A stretch of 57,663 nucleotides of DNA, from NCBI RefSeq assembly GCF_900188255.1, contig NZ_FZNS01000019.1, positions 1-57,663 of the forward strand. Direction: 5' to 3'. Below the pieces are notes generated by a model. That model saw only the letters and a program-made list of their open reading frames with translations. It was not told the DNA's origin and made no database searches. Shown here one piece after another: positions 41,709 through 51,018 of the stretch. A program made the position numbers and the translations under genes. Numbering within the stretch: position 1 is the first letter of the stretch; each line of letters starts with the position of its first letter. The DNA comes from Hymenobacter mucosus (GTDB lineage: Bacteria > Bacteroidota > Bacteroidia > Cytophagales > Hymenobacteraceae).

Positions 41709-44588
41709 ATGAAACAAGTGCTGCTGCTAGCAAGCCTTTTCACCACCTTCTTTATTCAATCAGTAGATAGTTTCGCTCAAACCACAATCGTCAATTACAC
41801 CTTCAACTCGGGCGCTAGTTATGCAGAGCTTACGCCCGTGCTGGCTCCCAACGTGACGGCTACGGCTTCTTCTACTGAACCCTTCACGACGTTTAATGGC
41901 AACGGTACGGGGGCTGCCGCATTCACTGCAACCAGTATTGCGGGGCAGGCATTAGGCATGAATAACTCCAGCGGGAATAACAGCCGGTACTTTGAGTTTA
42001 CCCTTGGAGGCACTAGCCTACCCACTTATTCTTCCTATAAACTCTACTACCAGCAGCAACATCCTGCCAGTGGGGCGCCTACCTTAACGGTATCTTTCAG
42101 TACCAACGGCGGCAGTTCGTTTACTGACCTGCCCGCCGTGACGAGCACTGTAGTAAGCAGCTTTACTGAGCACGTCGTGGACTTATCAGGGTATTATGCT
42201 CTCAATAATAAGTCGAATATTATTCTGCGTTTGCTGGCTAGCGGGGCATCTGGTACCAGCACGCTACGCATCGACAACGTGCAGATACAGGCCGTTTCGT
42301 CCCTAAATCCCGTGCCGGTACTGACGAGCATTAACCCAACCAGTATAGCGGAGGGCAGCAATGGCTTTGCTCTCACAGTAACCGGAAGCGGATTTTTTGG
42401 TGGTAGCACAGTGCAGCTGGACGGAGTTAGCCTAGCCACCACAGTTGTGAGTGCAACGCAGCTAACGGCTAGCGTACCGGCTAGCTCTGTCTCGAAGGCG
42501 GGCACTGCCACCATTACGGTAGTCAACCCTGGGCCTGGTGGTGGCACGTCGGGTAGCAGCAGCTTTGTAATATCGCCCGTGGTGCGCTGGGACGGCGGTG
42601 CGGGTAGCAGTAGCTGGTTTGATGCTCAGAACTGGGTAGGAGATGCCGTGCCGACTGAAAATGATGATGTGCTCCTCGACCACGCCGTAGTTGCCGGACG
42701 CTATACGGTGCTGTTAGTTCCGAGGGGTGCTACGAGCACCACTAGCAGCCCCGCGGTAGGAATCCGGTCCTTGACGCTCAACCCCGGCGCGGGCGACTCG
42801 ATTCTCTTTGAGATACCAACGCTCAATACAAACTCGGCGCCCCTGAGTCTTACCCGCAGTAGCGTTACGGAAATAGCATTAGCCGTCCACAGCAAGGCCG
42901 TTGTGACAAATGCTAGCGACGTAGGCGTCATTGACGTGGTAGGTGCCAACCCAACTTTCTACCTCTATAATGGGGGCACGTACCGGCATTATACCGACCG
43001 ACCACACGCAGCACTAGTTGAAAACCTGGCGGCAGTGGTGGGCACCGAGGCCGGTATTTGGGAGTTTCGGGCCAAGAGTCAGTCGAGCGCTACCGTGTCC
43101 ATTAATGGCCGCACCTATCCTAATCTACTATTCCGCAGTCGGCTGGGGCAAAACGCTATCAACTATACGGGTAGTGGTTCCAGTCCTCTAGTTGTGCGGG
43201 GTAAGTTGGTGGTTGGGCCAGGAGCTACGTTCACGGCTTCCACAAATAGTGAGATTCGGGTGGCGGGCGACATTGTGGTGCAAGGTGCGTTCCGGTTTCA
43301 GCCGCAAACTAGTGGTACTACCACCGCCCGGCTAGTGCTAAATGGCAGCACTGCCCAGCGTATTAGTGGTGCTGCTTGGGGAGGACCAGCGTCTAGTGGC
43401 AGCTATCTGGGCGCCGATGTGCCATTGCAGATTACTAACACTAGCGCTGCCGGCGTAACGCTGGCTACTTCCGTGCAGGTAAATAATGTGCTACAGCTCA
43501 CGGCTGGGCGTCTCACCACCGATGCCACCAACATGCTCACCCTGCTCAACGATGCTACCGGCGGCTCCGATAACAGCTTCGTTAATGGTCCTGTGGCGCG
43601 TGTGGCTGCTGGCCCCGCCACGCTGGCGTTTCCGTTAGGACGCCCTACCAGCCAAAGTACGGCCTACCGGCCCTTGGTGCTTACTATCACTGCTCTAACG
43701 CAAGCCACCGCATTTACGGCAGTGCAAACGGAAGGCAGCTTTGAGCCAGGTTTGCTTACCGGCGACTTGCGGCGCGTGAATCGGGTACGCCATTTTGCCA
43801 TCAGTGCGGAGCCAAGCTTAGCACCAGGAGCCTTTGCGGGAACAGTTGCGCTGGCATTCGGACCCGATGACCAAGTCAACAATCCTGAAGCTTCCGCGCT
43901 GGTAGTAGCCCGCAACAACGGTAGCGGCTGGAGCAGCGTGGGGCGTGGAGGTAGCACTGGCACCGCTACTGCAGGCTCCTACGTTTCGGGTTCGTTGACG
44001 TCGGGGCCAATGACGGGGCTAGGCCGGTTTGCGTTGGCTAGCACCGATGCGTCTATCAGTCAAAATCCATTGCCCGTTAGCCTCACCAAATTTGACGCTC
44101 AACGCCTAGCATCTGGTGTGCAGGTGTACTGGATTACCGCTACGGAGCAAGCCAACGCCCAGTTTGAAGTGCAGCGGCGCACGGCAAACGGGCAGTTTGC
44201 CACGGTAGCTACCCTGGCCGGGCAAGGAAATAGCGCTGTTGCGCACAACTACACGTGGATGGATGAAACGCGCGAAAGCGGTACCCTGTACTACCGCCTT
44301 CGCCAAGTAGATGTAACGGGCACTGCTACTTTCTCTGCCGTGGCGGTAGTAAGTGGGGCTACTGACCTGGCCATTGTGTACCCCAATCCGGTGCAAGACC
44401 AACTGACCATTCAGGTCCCTGCGGCACTGCGCTACCAGGTGCTGAACCTCTTGGGACAAGTAGTGCTGACTGGAAAGACCCAGCCCGGTACGACTTATCT
44501 AAGGGTAGAACACCTACTACCCGGGGCGTACTACTTACAGTTTGAAGGCGAAGCAAAGACACGCGGCGTTACTTTCCACAAGCAGTAA
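41709..44588 (+). CDS. Large secreted T9SS type A protein with IPT/TIG domain
   Basis: From ATG 41709 (MKQVLLLASLFTTFF) the protein is 959 aa with a signal peptide ending at SFAQ (about 25). A jelly-roll-like N-domain (about 26-210) is followed by an IPT/TIG domain (about 215-300; PVLTSINPTSIAEGSNGFAL), a long beta-helix/autotransporter-like tract (about 300-780) and a C-terminal T9SS type A domain (about 885-959; VYPNPVQDQLTIQVP ... GAYYLQFEGE). It is predicted to be exported and anchored to the surface, perhaps as an adhesin or carbohydrate-binding protein. The ORF start at 41661 is rejected because it precedes the signal peptide. Confidence 0.88.
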   Translation: MKQVLLLASLFTTFFIQSVDSFAQTTIVNYTFNSGASYAELTPVLAPNVTATASSTEPFTTFNGNGTGAAAFTATSIAGQALGMNNSSGNNSRYFEFTLGGTSLPTYSSYKLYYQQQHPASGAPTLTVSFSTNGGSSFTDLPAVTSTVVSSFTEHVVDLSGYYALNNKSNIILRLLASGASGTSTLRIDNVQIQAVSSLNPVPVLTSINPTSIAEGSNGFALTVTGSGFFGGSTVQLDGVSLATTVVSATQLTASVPASSVSKAGTATITVVNPGPGGGTSGSSSFVISPVVRWDGGAGSSSWFDAQNWVGDAVPTENDDVLLDHAVVAGRYTVLLVPRGATSTTSSPAVGIRSLTLNPGAGDSILFEIPTLNTNSAPLSLTRSSVTEIALAVHSKAVVTNASDVGVIDVVGANPTFYLYNGGTYRHYTDRPHAALVENLAAVVGTEAGIWEFRAKSQSSATVSINGRTYPNLLFRSRLGQNAINYTGSGSSPLVVRGKLVVGPGATFTASTNSEIRVAGDIVVQGAFRFQPQTSGTTTARLVLNGSTAQRISGAAWGGPASSGSYLGADVPLQITNTSAAGVTLATSVQVNNVLQLTAGRLTTDATNMLTLLNDATGGSDNSFVNGPVARVAAGPATLAFPLGRPTSQSTAYRPLVLTITALTQATAFTAVQTEGSFEPGLLTGDLRRVNRVRHFAISAEPSLAPGAFAGTVALAFGPDDQVNNPEASALVVARNNGSGWSSVGRGGSTGTATAGSYVSGSLTSGPMTGLGRFALASTDASISQNPLPVSLTKFDAQRLASGVQVYWITATEQANAQFEVQRRTANGQFATVATLAGQGNSAVAHNYTWMDETRESGTLYYRLRQVDVTGTATFSAVAVVSGATDLAIVYPNPVQDQLTIQVPAALRYQVLNLLGQVVLTGKTQPGTTYLRVEHLLPGAYYLQFEGEAKTRGVTFHKQ

Positions 44589-44646
44589 GACACCAGCACG
44601 GAATCCGTAGCTTACGCTTCATTACTCTATAAAGCAGCTACTTTCT

Positions 44647-47211
44647 ATGGCTAGTGTATACCGCGCGCTAAGTAGTGCCTTCCTGTTCCTGCTCATCACC
44701 AGCCGGCTGTGGGCCCAACCAAGCAACGCCCCGTTACCCATTCACATTATTCGCAGCGGCGCACCTACTGATTCCAGCTTCGAGGACCTCGCATTTCTAC
44801 GCGCAGAAATAGGAAATGCCCGCGTGGTAATGCTTGGCGAGCCTACGCACGGGGAGGGGAATGTGACGGAAGCTAAAATCCGGCTGATAAAGTTCTTGCA
44901 GCAGCGCATGAGCTTTACTACCGTGGCATTCGAGAGTAGCTTCTACGAGCTAGACAAAGCGCAGCAAGCACTGGAGGCCGGCAAACCCGTGCGTGAAGTA
45001 GTACATAGCAGCGTGTATCCTGTATGGAGTGAGACCCAGGAGTTTCAGGCTATTCTGCCACTTCTGGGAAAGGGTGGCCTCCGGGTAGCTGGCTTCGATT
45101 CCCAGTTGAGCGGCCATCAGGACGAGCTTCTAGAAGAGCTTGAAGCTTTCCTGAAGCCTGAAAAAGGTAGTGGAGATATTGCCTATGACTATGTAGATGA
45201 GTGCTTGGCTACCATGGGGGAAGTCTTCATTTTTCCGCCGTCTCACCAGATTCTTTTGTTTGATAGGCAAGTAGGAAAAGCGCGTAAGCTGCTCGAAAAG
45301 GTAGCAGCCGGCTCAGATGCAAAGCGCCGCGAACGGGCCGAATTTTGGCTTCAGAATCTGCGTAGCATTCAGGCCTTAGCCCACGACTACGCCACCAACG
45401 ACCCCGCCGATAAAGATTCGGCGAGCTTCAAGGCCGCTGATAGTAACCCGCGCGACGCCCAGATGGCTGATAACCTTCTCTGGTATCTACGCAAACACCC
45501 CCGGGAGAAGGTGATTTGCTGGGGTGCCTTGCCCCATCTTGCCAACCGCACCGAGCTACTACAAGACGCTGAACTGCGCGAGTATAAACCGATGGGCCGC
45601 GCCGTGAAGGCTGCGCTGGGCCCCGATGCGGTGTATGTGCTAGGCACGCTGGCCGGTGGCGGAACGTATGGTTTTGGGTACTGGGGTAAACACAAACAAG
45701 TACCTACTCCGGCGGCTGGTACACTAGAAGCCGAGCTACTAGCCCAAGGACACGACTACAGCTTTGTCAGCCTGAAGCGGGCCGCACCGGGTAGGCAGCT
45801 CACTACGTATGCTTTTGAGTACGCGCCTATCACCGGTCCATGGAGCGAGGTAGTGGATGGGTTCTTATTCCTGAAAACGGTAAATCTGCCTCACGCCGTG
45901 GTGCCGGAAACGGGGGCAACGGCACAAGAAATTGCTCCGGTGGCTGCCCCTATCTTGGAGGCTACGCATCCAGGGCGCCCAAACCCGGCGGCGCGCCCCA
46001 TGGTCAGGTCAGGAAGTCAGGTTGCGCTCAGTGGGATAGTTCTCGACCGCAAAACCAACCAACCAGTGCCGTTTGCTACGGTAGCTGTACCGGCGCGAAG
46101 TGCGGGTACTATAGCAGATGCCCAGGGCCGTTTTCAGATGAACGTTGGTCGGGGCGAGGTGGTACAGATTAGTAGCATTGGGTACGAAGCAGCTACCATG
46201 TTTGCCGAGGCTACGGGTACTCAAACGGTACGCTTGGTGCCTGCTGCCTTTGCCCTTGCTGCCGTGCGCGTGAGTGCCCAGTCTCAGGACCCTAAACGGA
46301 TAATGAAGAAGGTAATCCAGGCTATAGCAACGAACTACGAACGGCAAGACTACCAACAGGAGGCCTACAGCCACCGGCGAATCATGAGCTTCGATACGTT
46401 ACGGCACGAGGTTGAGTATGTGAGCCAAGAGTTTGTGCCGGCTGGTTATCACAACTGGGCGGGCGGCTTTCTTAGCCTGGAGCCCAGGCCTGTAACGAAA
46501 GTAGAGCACAAGCACGTGCTAACACCCGCTACTGAGCCCACCAGCTTCAGCATGTACTTAGAGGGAGGGCACGGGTTTTCGGGGGGCTTCGACCCGGTAC
46601 GCATCTCCCCGCTGTTCAAAGCCGGCACATTGGGAAAATACCAACTGTGGCTGGATACCCTAGAGCAGCATGGTGGCGAAACCTACTACGTGATTCGCTT
46701 TGCCGTGAAGCGCGCTAGCCACCGGGCAACGGGCATGTACCAGACCAGTGGTTACTCAGGGCGGTTGTATGTTCGGCAACAGGACTACGCCGTGGTGCGC
46801 TACGAAGCCTTATGGCAAAACGACACGACAGAGCATAATGCCATAGCTCACAAGTATTATGGCCGCGGCAATAATATTTCTCGTTTGTACAGACAAGTGT
46901 ACACTGACCATCGGACTGCCCATGTCGTAATGTACCAACAGGCTCCCACGGGTCGGTACTACGCGGCTACCAGCGTGGCCCAGGCTAGTAGCGTGGGTCG
47001 GGTGCTAGGTGGAGCGCCTTTTCACAACCAGAAAACGTACGATATCTACTACGCCCCGCCCACTACCATTGCTGCGGCTCGCATGCCAGACCCTAAAACG
47101 AACGTAGAGGTACAGGGTGGCCCTCTGTGGCAGCTGTCCAAAGTAGCCTATCGTCCGGAGTTCTGGCAAACCTATCAGCGACTCATACCCGCTCCGACAC
47201 CTCCAAACTAA
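44647..47211 (+). CDS. Erythromycin-esterase domain fused to a CarboxypepD_reg-like domain
   Basis: The 854-aa protein has a signal peptide (about 23), then an EreA/EreB-type esterase domain (about 35-420) with the catalytic motif LGEPTHGEGNVTEAKIRLIKFL, AFESSFYELDKAQQ and CWGALPHLANR. The usual WAHNxH motif here reads WGALPH, keeping only the second His. A CarboxypepD_reg-like beta domain follows (about 455-540; SGIVLDRKTNQPVPFATVAV), then a C-terminal region (about 545-854) similar to the body of carboxypeptidase-like regulatory (DUF5686-type) outer-membrane proteins. The native substrate is unlikely to be erythromycin; a cell-surface ester is more plausible. A 21-bp stem terminator follows. 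Confidence 0.85.
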   Translation: MASVYRALSSAFLFLLITSRLWAQPSNAPLPIHIIRSGAPTDSSFEDLAFLRAEIGNARVVMLGEPTHGEGNVTEAKIRLIKFLQQRMSFTTVAFESSFYELDKAQQALEAGKPVREVVHSSVYPVWSETQEFQAILPLLGKGGLRVAGFDSQLSGHQDELLEELEAFLKPEKGSGDIAYDYVDECLATMGEVFIFPPSHQILLFDRQVGKARKLLEKVAAGSDAKRRERAEFWLQNLRSIQALAHDYATNDPADKDSASFKAADSNPRDAQMADNLLWYLRKHPREKVICWGALPHLANRTELLQDAELREYKPMGRAVKAALGPDAVYVLGTLAGGGTYGFGYWGKHKQVPTPAAGTLEAELLAQGHDYSFVSLKRAAPGRQLTTYAFEYAPITGPWSEVVDGFLFLKTVNLPHAVVPETGATAQEIAPVAAPILEATHPGRPNPAARPMVRSGSQVALSGIVLDRKTNQPVPFATVAVPARSAGTIADAQGRFQMNVGRGEVVQISSIGYEAATMFAEATGTQTVRLVPAAFALAAVRVSAQSQDPKRIMKKVIQAIATNYERQDYQQEAYSHRRIMSFDTLRHEVEYVSQEFVPAGYHNWAGGFLSLEPRPVTKVEHKHVLTPATEPTSFSMYLEGGHGFSGGFDPVRISPLFKAGTLGKYQLWLDTLEQHGGETYYVIRFAVKRASHRATGMYQTSGYSGRLYVRQQDYAVVRYEALWQNDTTEHNAIAHKYYGRGNNISRLYRQVYTDHRTAHVVMYQQAPTGRYYAATSVAQASSVGRVLGGAPFHNQKTYDIYYAPPTTIAAARMPDPKTNVEVQGGPLWQLSKVAYRPEFWQTYQRLIPAPTPPN

Positions 47212-47233
47212 GGGCCGCAGCTTCCTAGCTGCG

Positions 47234-47279
47234 TAACCAAAAGTGCCAGCCCAAGTAGTTGGGCTGGCACTTTTGGTTA
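47234..47279. terminator. Bidirectional terminator with perfect 21-bp stem
   Basis: Arms 47234-47254 and 47259-47279 are exact reverse complements with loop GTAG and internal A/T runs. It separates the convergent esterase-fusion and flippase-like genes. Confidence 0.95.
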
Positions 47280-47296
47280 GAGGTGATAACCTGAAA

Positions 47297-48382
47297 TTAG
47301 GAGTGCAGCACCTTCTCAGCGTCACGCTTTCCGAAGATGCGCGTAATCCAGCGAGGTAGGAAAATGGCGCCCAGCACCAGGTAGAGGTAGTAAGTAACAA
47401 TGCGGTAAAGCAGCACCATGAAGTTGGTCATGGTAGGCGTGCCAATAAACTTTCCGAAGAAGGTAGGGAAGGCGCCCTCCGCAATGCCCGCGCCGCCGGG
47501 GGTAATGGCAATGAGCAGGATAACCTTATAGGTGAGGTTGCGGCCAAAAATCAGCCAGAACTCCGCCCAGGTTACGTCAATGAATGCCGAAATCAGACAG
47601 CCAATAACCAGATACCGCGCCGTCCAGACGAAAGCCGTGCTGAGGGAAGCGCGCAGCCAGTAAGCCAGCCCATTGCCGCGCAGTTGCGCTGAGGCTAGTA
47701 CCAACTCGTTGCCGTGTTGATAAGCTTTATTACGCCAGCGGCGTAGGCCGGCAATAGAAAACAACCGGATAAATAGGCGGCGTACTGATCTGGGATTCAC
47801 GAAGATAGCGTACACCATCAGAAAAGCGTAGGCCGATACAAAGACGTAGCTCGCAATAAATGCTATCCGCAACGTAGCAACCAAGCCGCCCTGTAAGGCC
47901 TCGTGCGGGTACAGGGCGTCGCCCCCAATCAGCACCACCAGTGGCACCGCCAGCACGTAATACAGGTTGTCGAGCATGGCCGTGGCCATGATATAGGCTA
48001 CCGACTTGCCGAGCGGAATGCCTTCCTTGTGAAGCAACACCGGCGCCACGGCCGTACCCCCCACGGCCGAGGGCAGCACGCACGACGAAAATTCCCAGAG
48101 CATGATAACATCTAGGGCGGCTCGCCAACTCAAAACCTTTTGGGTGAGGTAGCGAATTCGGTACACATATCCCGCGTCGCGGGCCACGAGGACGGCCAGC
48201 ATAATCAATAGCCAAACTGGCTTAGCGTTGGCTAGGGGAGCCAGGTCGCCGGGCTTGTAGCTACGCCAGAACATGAACCCTACTACACCCAATCCAATCA
48301 GCACCGGCAGAATAATCCGCGAGGGGCGCAGTTTATCGAGCAGTTGCTGATCTTCGGCTTGGGTTTCCGTGAGTTGGGGCAT
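47297..48382 (-). CDS. LPG synthase TM-region/UPF0104-type membrane protein
   Basis: The 361-aa protein has about eight membrane helices and the family pattern of the MprF/AglD transmembrane domain: LLIMLAVLVARDAGYVYRI, LWEFSSCVLPSAVGGTAVAP and LIAITPGGAGIAEGAFPTFF, where the PGG(A/I)GxxE motif is diagnostic. Members flip lysyl-phosphatidylglycerol, glycolipids or isoprenoid carriers. The synthetase half of MprF is missing, so a flippase-type role for an unknown lipid is the best guess. A near -7 element TACCTTTA lies 22 bp before the ATG. It is divergent from dxs. Confidence 0.85.
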   Translation of the reverse strand: MPQLTETQAEDQQLLDKLRPSRIILPVLIGLGVVGFMFWRSYKPGDLAPLANAKPVWLLIMLAVLVARDAGYVYRIRYLTQKVLSWRAALDVIMLWEFSSCVLPSAVGGTAVAPVLLHKEGIPLGKSVAYIMATAMLDNLYYVLAVPLVVLIGGDALYPHEALQGGLVATLRIAFIASYVFVSAYAFLMVYAIFVNPRSVRRLFIRLFSIAGLRRWRNKAYQHGNELVLASAQLRGNGLAYWLRASLSTAFVWTARYLVIGCLISAFIDVTWAEFWLIFGRNLTYKVILLIAITPGGAGIAEGAFPTFFGKFIGTPTMTNFMVLLYRIVTYYLYLVLGAIFLPRWITRIFGKRDAEKVLHS

Positions 48383-48403
48383 GGGGGCGAAATGGGTGCG
48401 TGG

Positions 48404-48411
48404 TAAAGGTA
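48404..48411 (-). promoter_or_regulatory. Near-consensus -7 element TACCTTTA upstream of the flippase-like gene
   Basis: Differs from TAnnTTTG only at the last base; 22 bp before the ATG. The same octamer precedes asd (55115-55108) and tatA (4765-4758), suggesting TACCTTT(G/A) is a local variant. Confidence 0.4.
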
Positions 48412-48685
48412 CGGATTAGGGCAGGGGAGGATGTTAAACCGCCGTTAATTGCTGCTACAAGTGAGCCTGCTTCCTCGCACCGCGCCGAAAACAGCAGGCA
48501 TATTGGTCCAACAGGACCACCCCGTATTTGTCCTTACTAGTTCTGCCGCGCGGGTGTTACTCGCTGAGCAAAAGAGCACTACTTTCCCGCCAGCAGCCGG
48601 TACGTAGCTTAACTTGCCTTTGCCTAGTAGTCACGTAGGCGGAATTTCGTAACTCAACGGTTCATCCGTCGGACCGGAAAACCCG

Positions 48686-48693
48686 TACCTTTG
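48686..48693 (+). promoter_or_regulatory. dxs promoter (-7 element)
   Basis: TACCTTTG matches TAnnTTTG, 94 bp upstream of the dxs start. No convincing -33 TTG. Confidence 0.55.
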
Positions 48694-48787
48694 CCTGTTG
48701 ACGATACCAGATAACTAGAAGCAGCTTAACCTTCTGGCTTATTTTGTTGTTGCTTCGCTACTTATCTCTCTTTTCTACTCCTTGCAC

Positions 48788-50731
48788 ATGATTGTCGAAC
48801 CTGGTGCCCTGCTGGCGGAGATTAATTCGCCCGACGACCTCAAGAAGCTCAGTCCAGACCAGTTGGTTCAGGTAAGCCAGGAGCTGCGGCAGTTCATCAT
48901 TGATTCCGTATCGATTTACGGCGGACACTTTGGGGCCTCGCTAGGAGTAGTGGAGCTAACGGTAGCTCTGCATTACGTTTTCAACACGCCCTACGACCAG
49001 TTAGTGTGGGACGTAGGACACCAGGCCTACGGTCATAAAATTCTCACTGGCCGCCGCGACCGGTTTCCTACCAACCGTCGTTACCACGGTATGTCGGGTT
49101 TTCCGAAGCGCAGCGAAAGTGAGTACGATGCTTTCGGCGTGGGCCACAGCTCCACTAGCATTGGTGCCGCACTAGGCATGGCCGTAGCCTCCGACTACAA
49201 GAAAGAATTTGACCGTCAGCATATTGCCGTAATTGGCGACGGTGCCATGACGGCCGGTATGGCGTTTGAGGCGCTCAACCACGCGGGCGTAGAGAAATCC
49301 AACCTACTGGTTATCCTCAACGATAACTGCATGAGCATTGACCCCAATGTGGGCGCGCTCAAAGAATATCTCACCGATATCACAACGTCCCGCACGTATA
49401 ACAAGGTGCGTGATGAGCTGTGGAATGTACTCGGCAAGCTCTCAAAGTTCGGCCCCAATCCCCAGCAGATTGCCCGCAAGGTAGAGTCGGCCATGAAGGC
49501 TACCCTGCTTAAGCAGAGCAACCTGTTTGAGGCGCTGAACTTCCGCTATTTCGGCCCCGTGGATGGCCACGATGTGCAGCACCTCGCTACTATCCTCAAC
49601 GACCTCAAGAGCATTCCGGGGCCCAAAATCCTGCACTGCGTAACGGTGAAAGGAAAGGGCTACGCGCTGGCCGAAAAAGACCAAACCTTATGGCACGCGC
49701 CCGGCCTTTTCGATAAGGTAACCGGTGAAATTCACAAAAAGACCTTCTCTACCCCCCAAGCACCCAAGTACCAAGATGTATTTGGTGAGACAATGGTAGA
49801 GCTGGCCGAGCAGAATGATAAGATCATGGGTGTGACGCCGGCTATGCCGTCGGGTTCATCGTTGAACATCATGATGAAGGCCATGCCCGACCGCGCCTTC
49901 GATGTGGGCATTGCCGAGCAGCACGCCGTTACGTTCTCCGCTGGCCTTGCCACGCAGGGTTTGGTGCCGTTCTGCAACATTTACTCCTCGTTTATGCAGC
50001 GTGCCTACGACCAGGTGCTGCACGATGTGGCTTTGCAGAACTTGCACGTCGTTTTCTGCCTCGACCGCGCTGGTTTTGCCGGTGCCGATGGTCCTACCCA
50101 CCACGGCTGCTACGACCTAGCCTATATGCGCTGCATCCCCAACATGGTGGTATCGGCCCCCATGAATGAGGAAGAGCTGCGCAACCTGATGTACACGGCC
50201 ACCCTGCCCGAAAACGCCGGCCCGTTCAGCATCCGTTACCCCCGCGGCGAAGGCGTCATGCCGGAGTGGCGCAAGCCGCTGAAAAAGCTTACCATTGGCA
50301 CGGGCCGTGTGGTGCGCGAGGGCGAAGGAGTAGCAGTACTTAGCATCGGTCACATCGGCAACTACGCCGTGAAAGCTACTCAACAGCTCGCCGCCGAAGG
50401 CCTCAACCCAGGTCATTACGATATGCGTTTCTGTAAGCCGCTGGATGAGGAAATGCTGCACAACATTGCTCGTCAGTATAAAGGCATTGTGACGGTAGAA
50501 GATGGATGCCTACCCGGTGGTTTTGGTGCCGCCGTGTTGGAGTTCTTGGCCGATCATGGATACAGCCTACCCGTGAAGCGCCTCGGCATCCCCGACCGCA
50601 TTGTGGAGCACGGCACTCAGGATGAGCTCTATAAAGAGTGTGGTTTTGATGCCGCTGGTATTGCCAGTGCCCTGCGTGAATTGGCCGGTAAAGTAGTTGC
50701 TCAGGCCCCGGTAGAAACTGTGTTGCTATAA
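48788..50731 (+). CDS. dxs: 1-deoxy-D-xylulose-5-phosphate synthase
   Basis: The 647-aa protein (start ATG 48788, MIVEPGALLAEINSP) shows the DXS thiamine-diphosphate motif GDGAMTAGMAFEALNHAG with NDNCMSIDPN, the substrate region GHQAYGHKILTGRRD, the catalytic-Glu domain IAEQHAVTFSAGLA and the C-terminal transketolase domain. It condenses pyruvate and glyceraldehyde-3-phosphate, the first step of the MEP isoprenoid pathway. The TTG at 48782 adds only two residues and is less likely. A hairpin terminator (50745-50784) follows. Confidence 0.97.
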   Translation: MIVEPGALLAEINSPDDLKKLSPDQLVQVSQELRQFIIDSVSIYGGHFGASLGVVELTVALHYVFNTPYDQLVWDVGHQAYGHKILTGRRDRFPTNRRYHGMSGFPKRSESEYDAFGVGHSSTSIGAALGMAVASDYKKEFDRQHIAVIGDGAMTAGMAFEALNHAGVEKSNLLVILNDNCMSIDPNVGALKEYLTDITTSRTYNKVRDELWNVLGKLSKFGPNPQQIARKVESAMKATLLKQSNLFEALNFRYFGPVDGHDVQHLATILNDLKSIPGPKILHCVTVKGKGYALAEKDQTLWHAPGLFDKVTGEIHKKTFSTPQAPKYQDVFGETMVELAEQNDKIMGVTPAMPSGSSLNIMMKAMPDRAFDVGIAEQHAVTFSAGLATQGLVPFCNIYSSFMQRAYDQVLHDVALQNLHVVFCLDRAGFAGADGPTHHGCYDLAYMRCIPNMVVSAPMNEEELRNLMYTATLPENAGPFSIRYPRGEGVMPEWRKPLKKLTIGTGRVVREGEGVAVLSIGHIGNYAVKATQQLAAEGLNPGHYDMRFCKPLDEEMLHNIARQYKGIVTVEDGCLPGGFGAAVLEFLADHGYSLPVKRLGIPDRIVEHGTQDELYKECGFDAAGIASALRELAGKVVAQAPVETVLL

Positions 50732-50744
50732 GCTGATTGCCTGT

Positions 50745-50784
50745 GCAAAAAGCCTCGCCAGATTCGTCTGGTGGGGCTTTTTGC
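50745..50784 (+). terminator. Terminator of dxs
   Basis: Arms 50745-50762 and 50767-50784 pair (with two G-U pairs) around a TTCG tetraloop; the right arm ends in TTTTTGC. It lies 14 bp past the stop. Confidence 0.88.
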
Positions 50785-50915
50785 TTATATCCAGTCGGGC
50801 AACACAGGCTATAGCAAGGAGCCTACGTTGCGCTGAAAATGGGGTGAATGGCTACGCTTCCCCTTCAGCATTAGGGGGTTCTTACTGAAGTAAGGGAACA
50901 AAAAAATATTTATTC

Positions 50916-50953
50916 ATGTAGGTACATCAATCAAATAAATGTCTCTACATTTG
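50916..50953 (+). promoter_or_regulatory. yceI promoter with two overlapping palindromic operators
   Basis: ATGTA-GG-TACAT (50916-50927) and AAATGT-CTCT-ACATTT (50937-50952) are both perfect dyads sharing ATGT/ACAT half-sites, with centres 23 bp apart. The second overlaps the -7 element TACATTTG (50946-50953), so binding would block RNA polymerase. They look like tandem repressor sites; the regulator is not in the window. Confidence 0.65.
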
Positions 50954-51018
50954 TCCCAGATTCAGCGGCGCAGATGCTCCAGAGTCTTCCAGTGTCATCA
51001 ACAGCAACGCCTACTACT

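Larger units (their letters stand above)
48383..48787. other. 405-bp divergent intergenic region, flippase-like gene and dxs
   Basis: No ORF is supported. It contains a minus-strand TACCTTTA (48411-48404) for the flippase-like gene, a small TGGTCC/GGACCA hairpin (48504-48519) and the dxs -7 element at 48686-48693. A 94-nt dxs leader follows without recognisable structure. Confidence 0.5.

Noticed and set aside
44647..46000. Antibiotic resistance gene (erythromycin esterase)
   Set aside because: Secreted, fused to an outer-membrane-type module and with an altered WAHNxH motif; resistance function is not supported.
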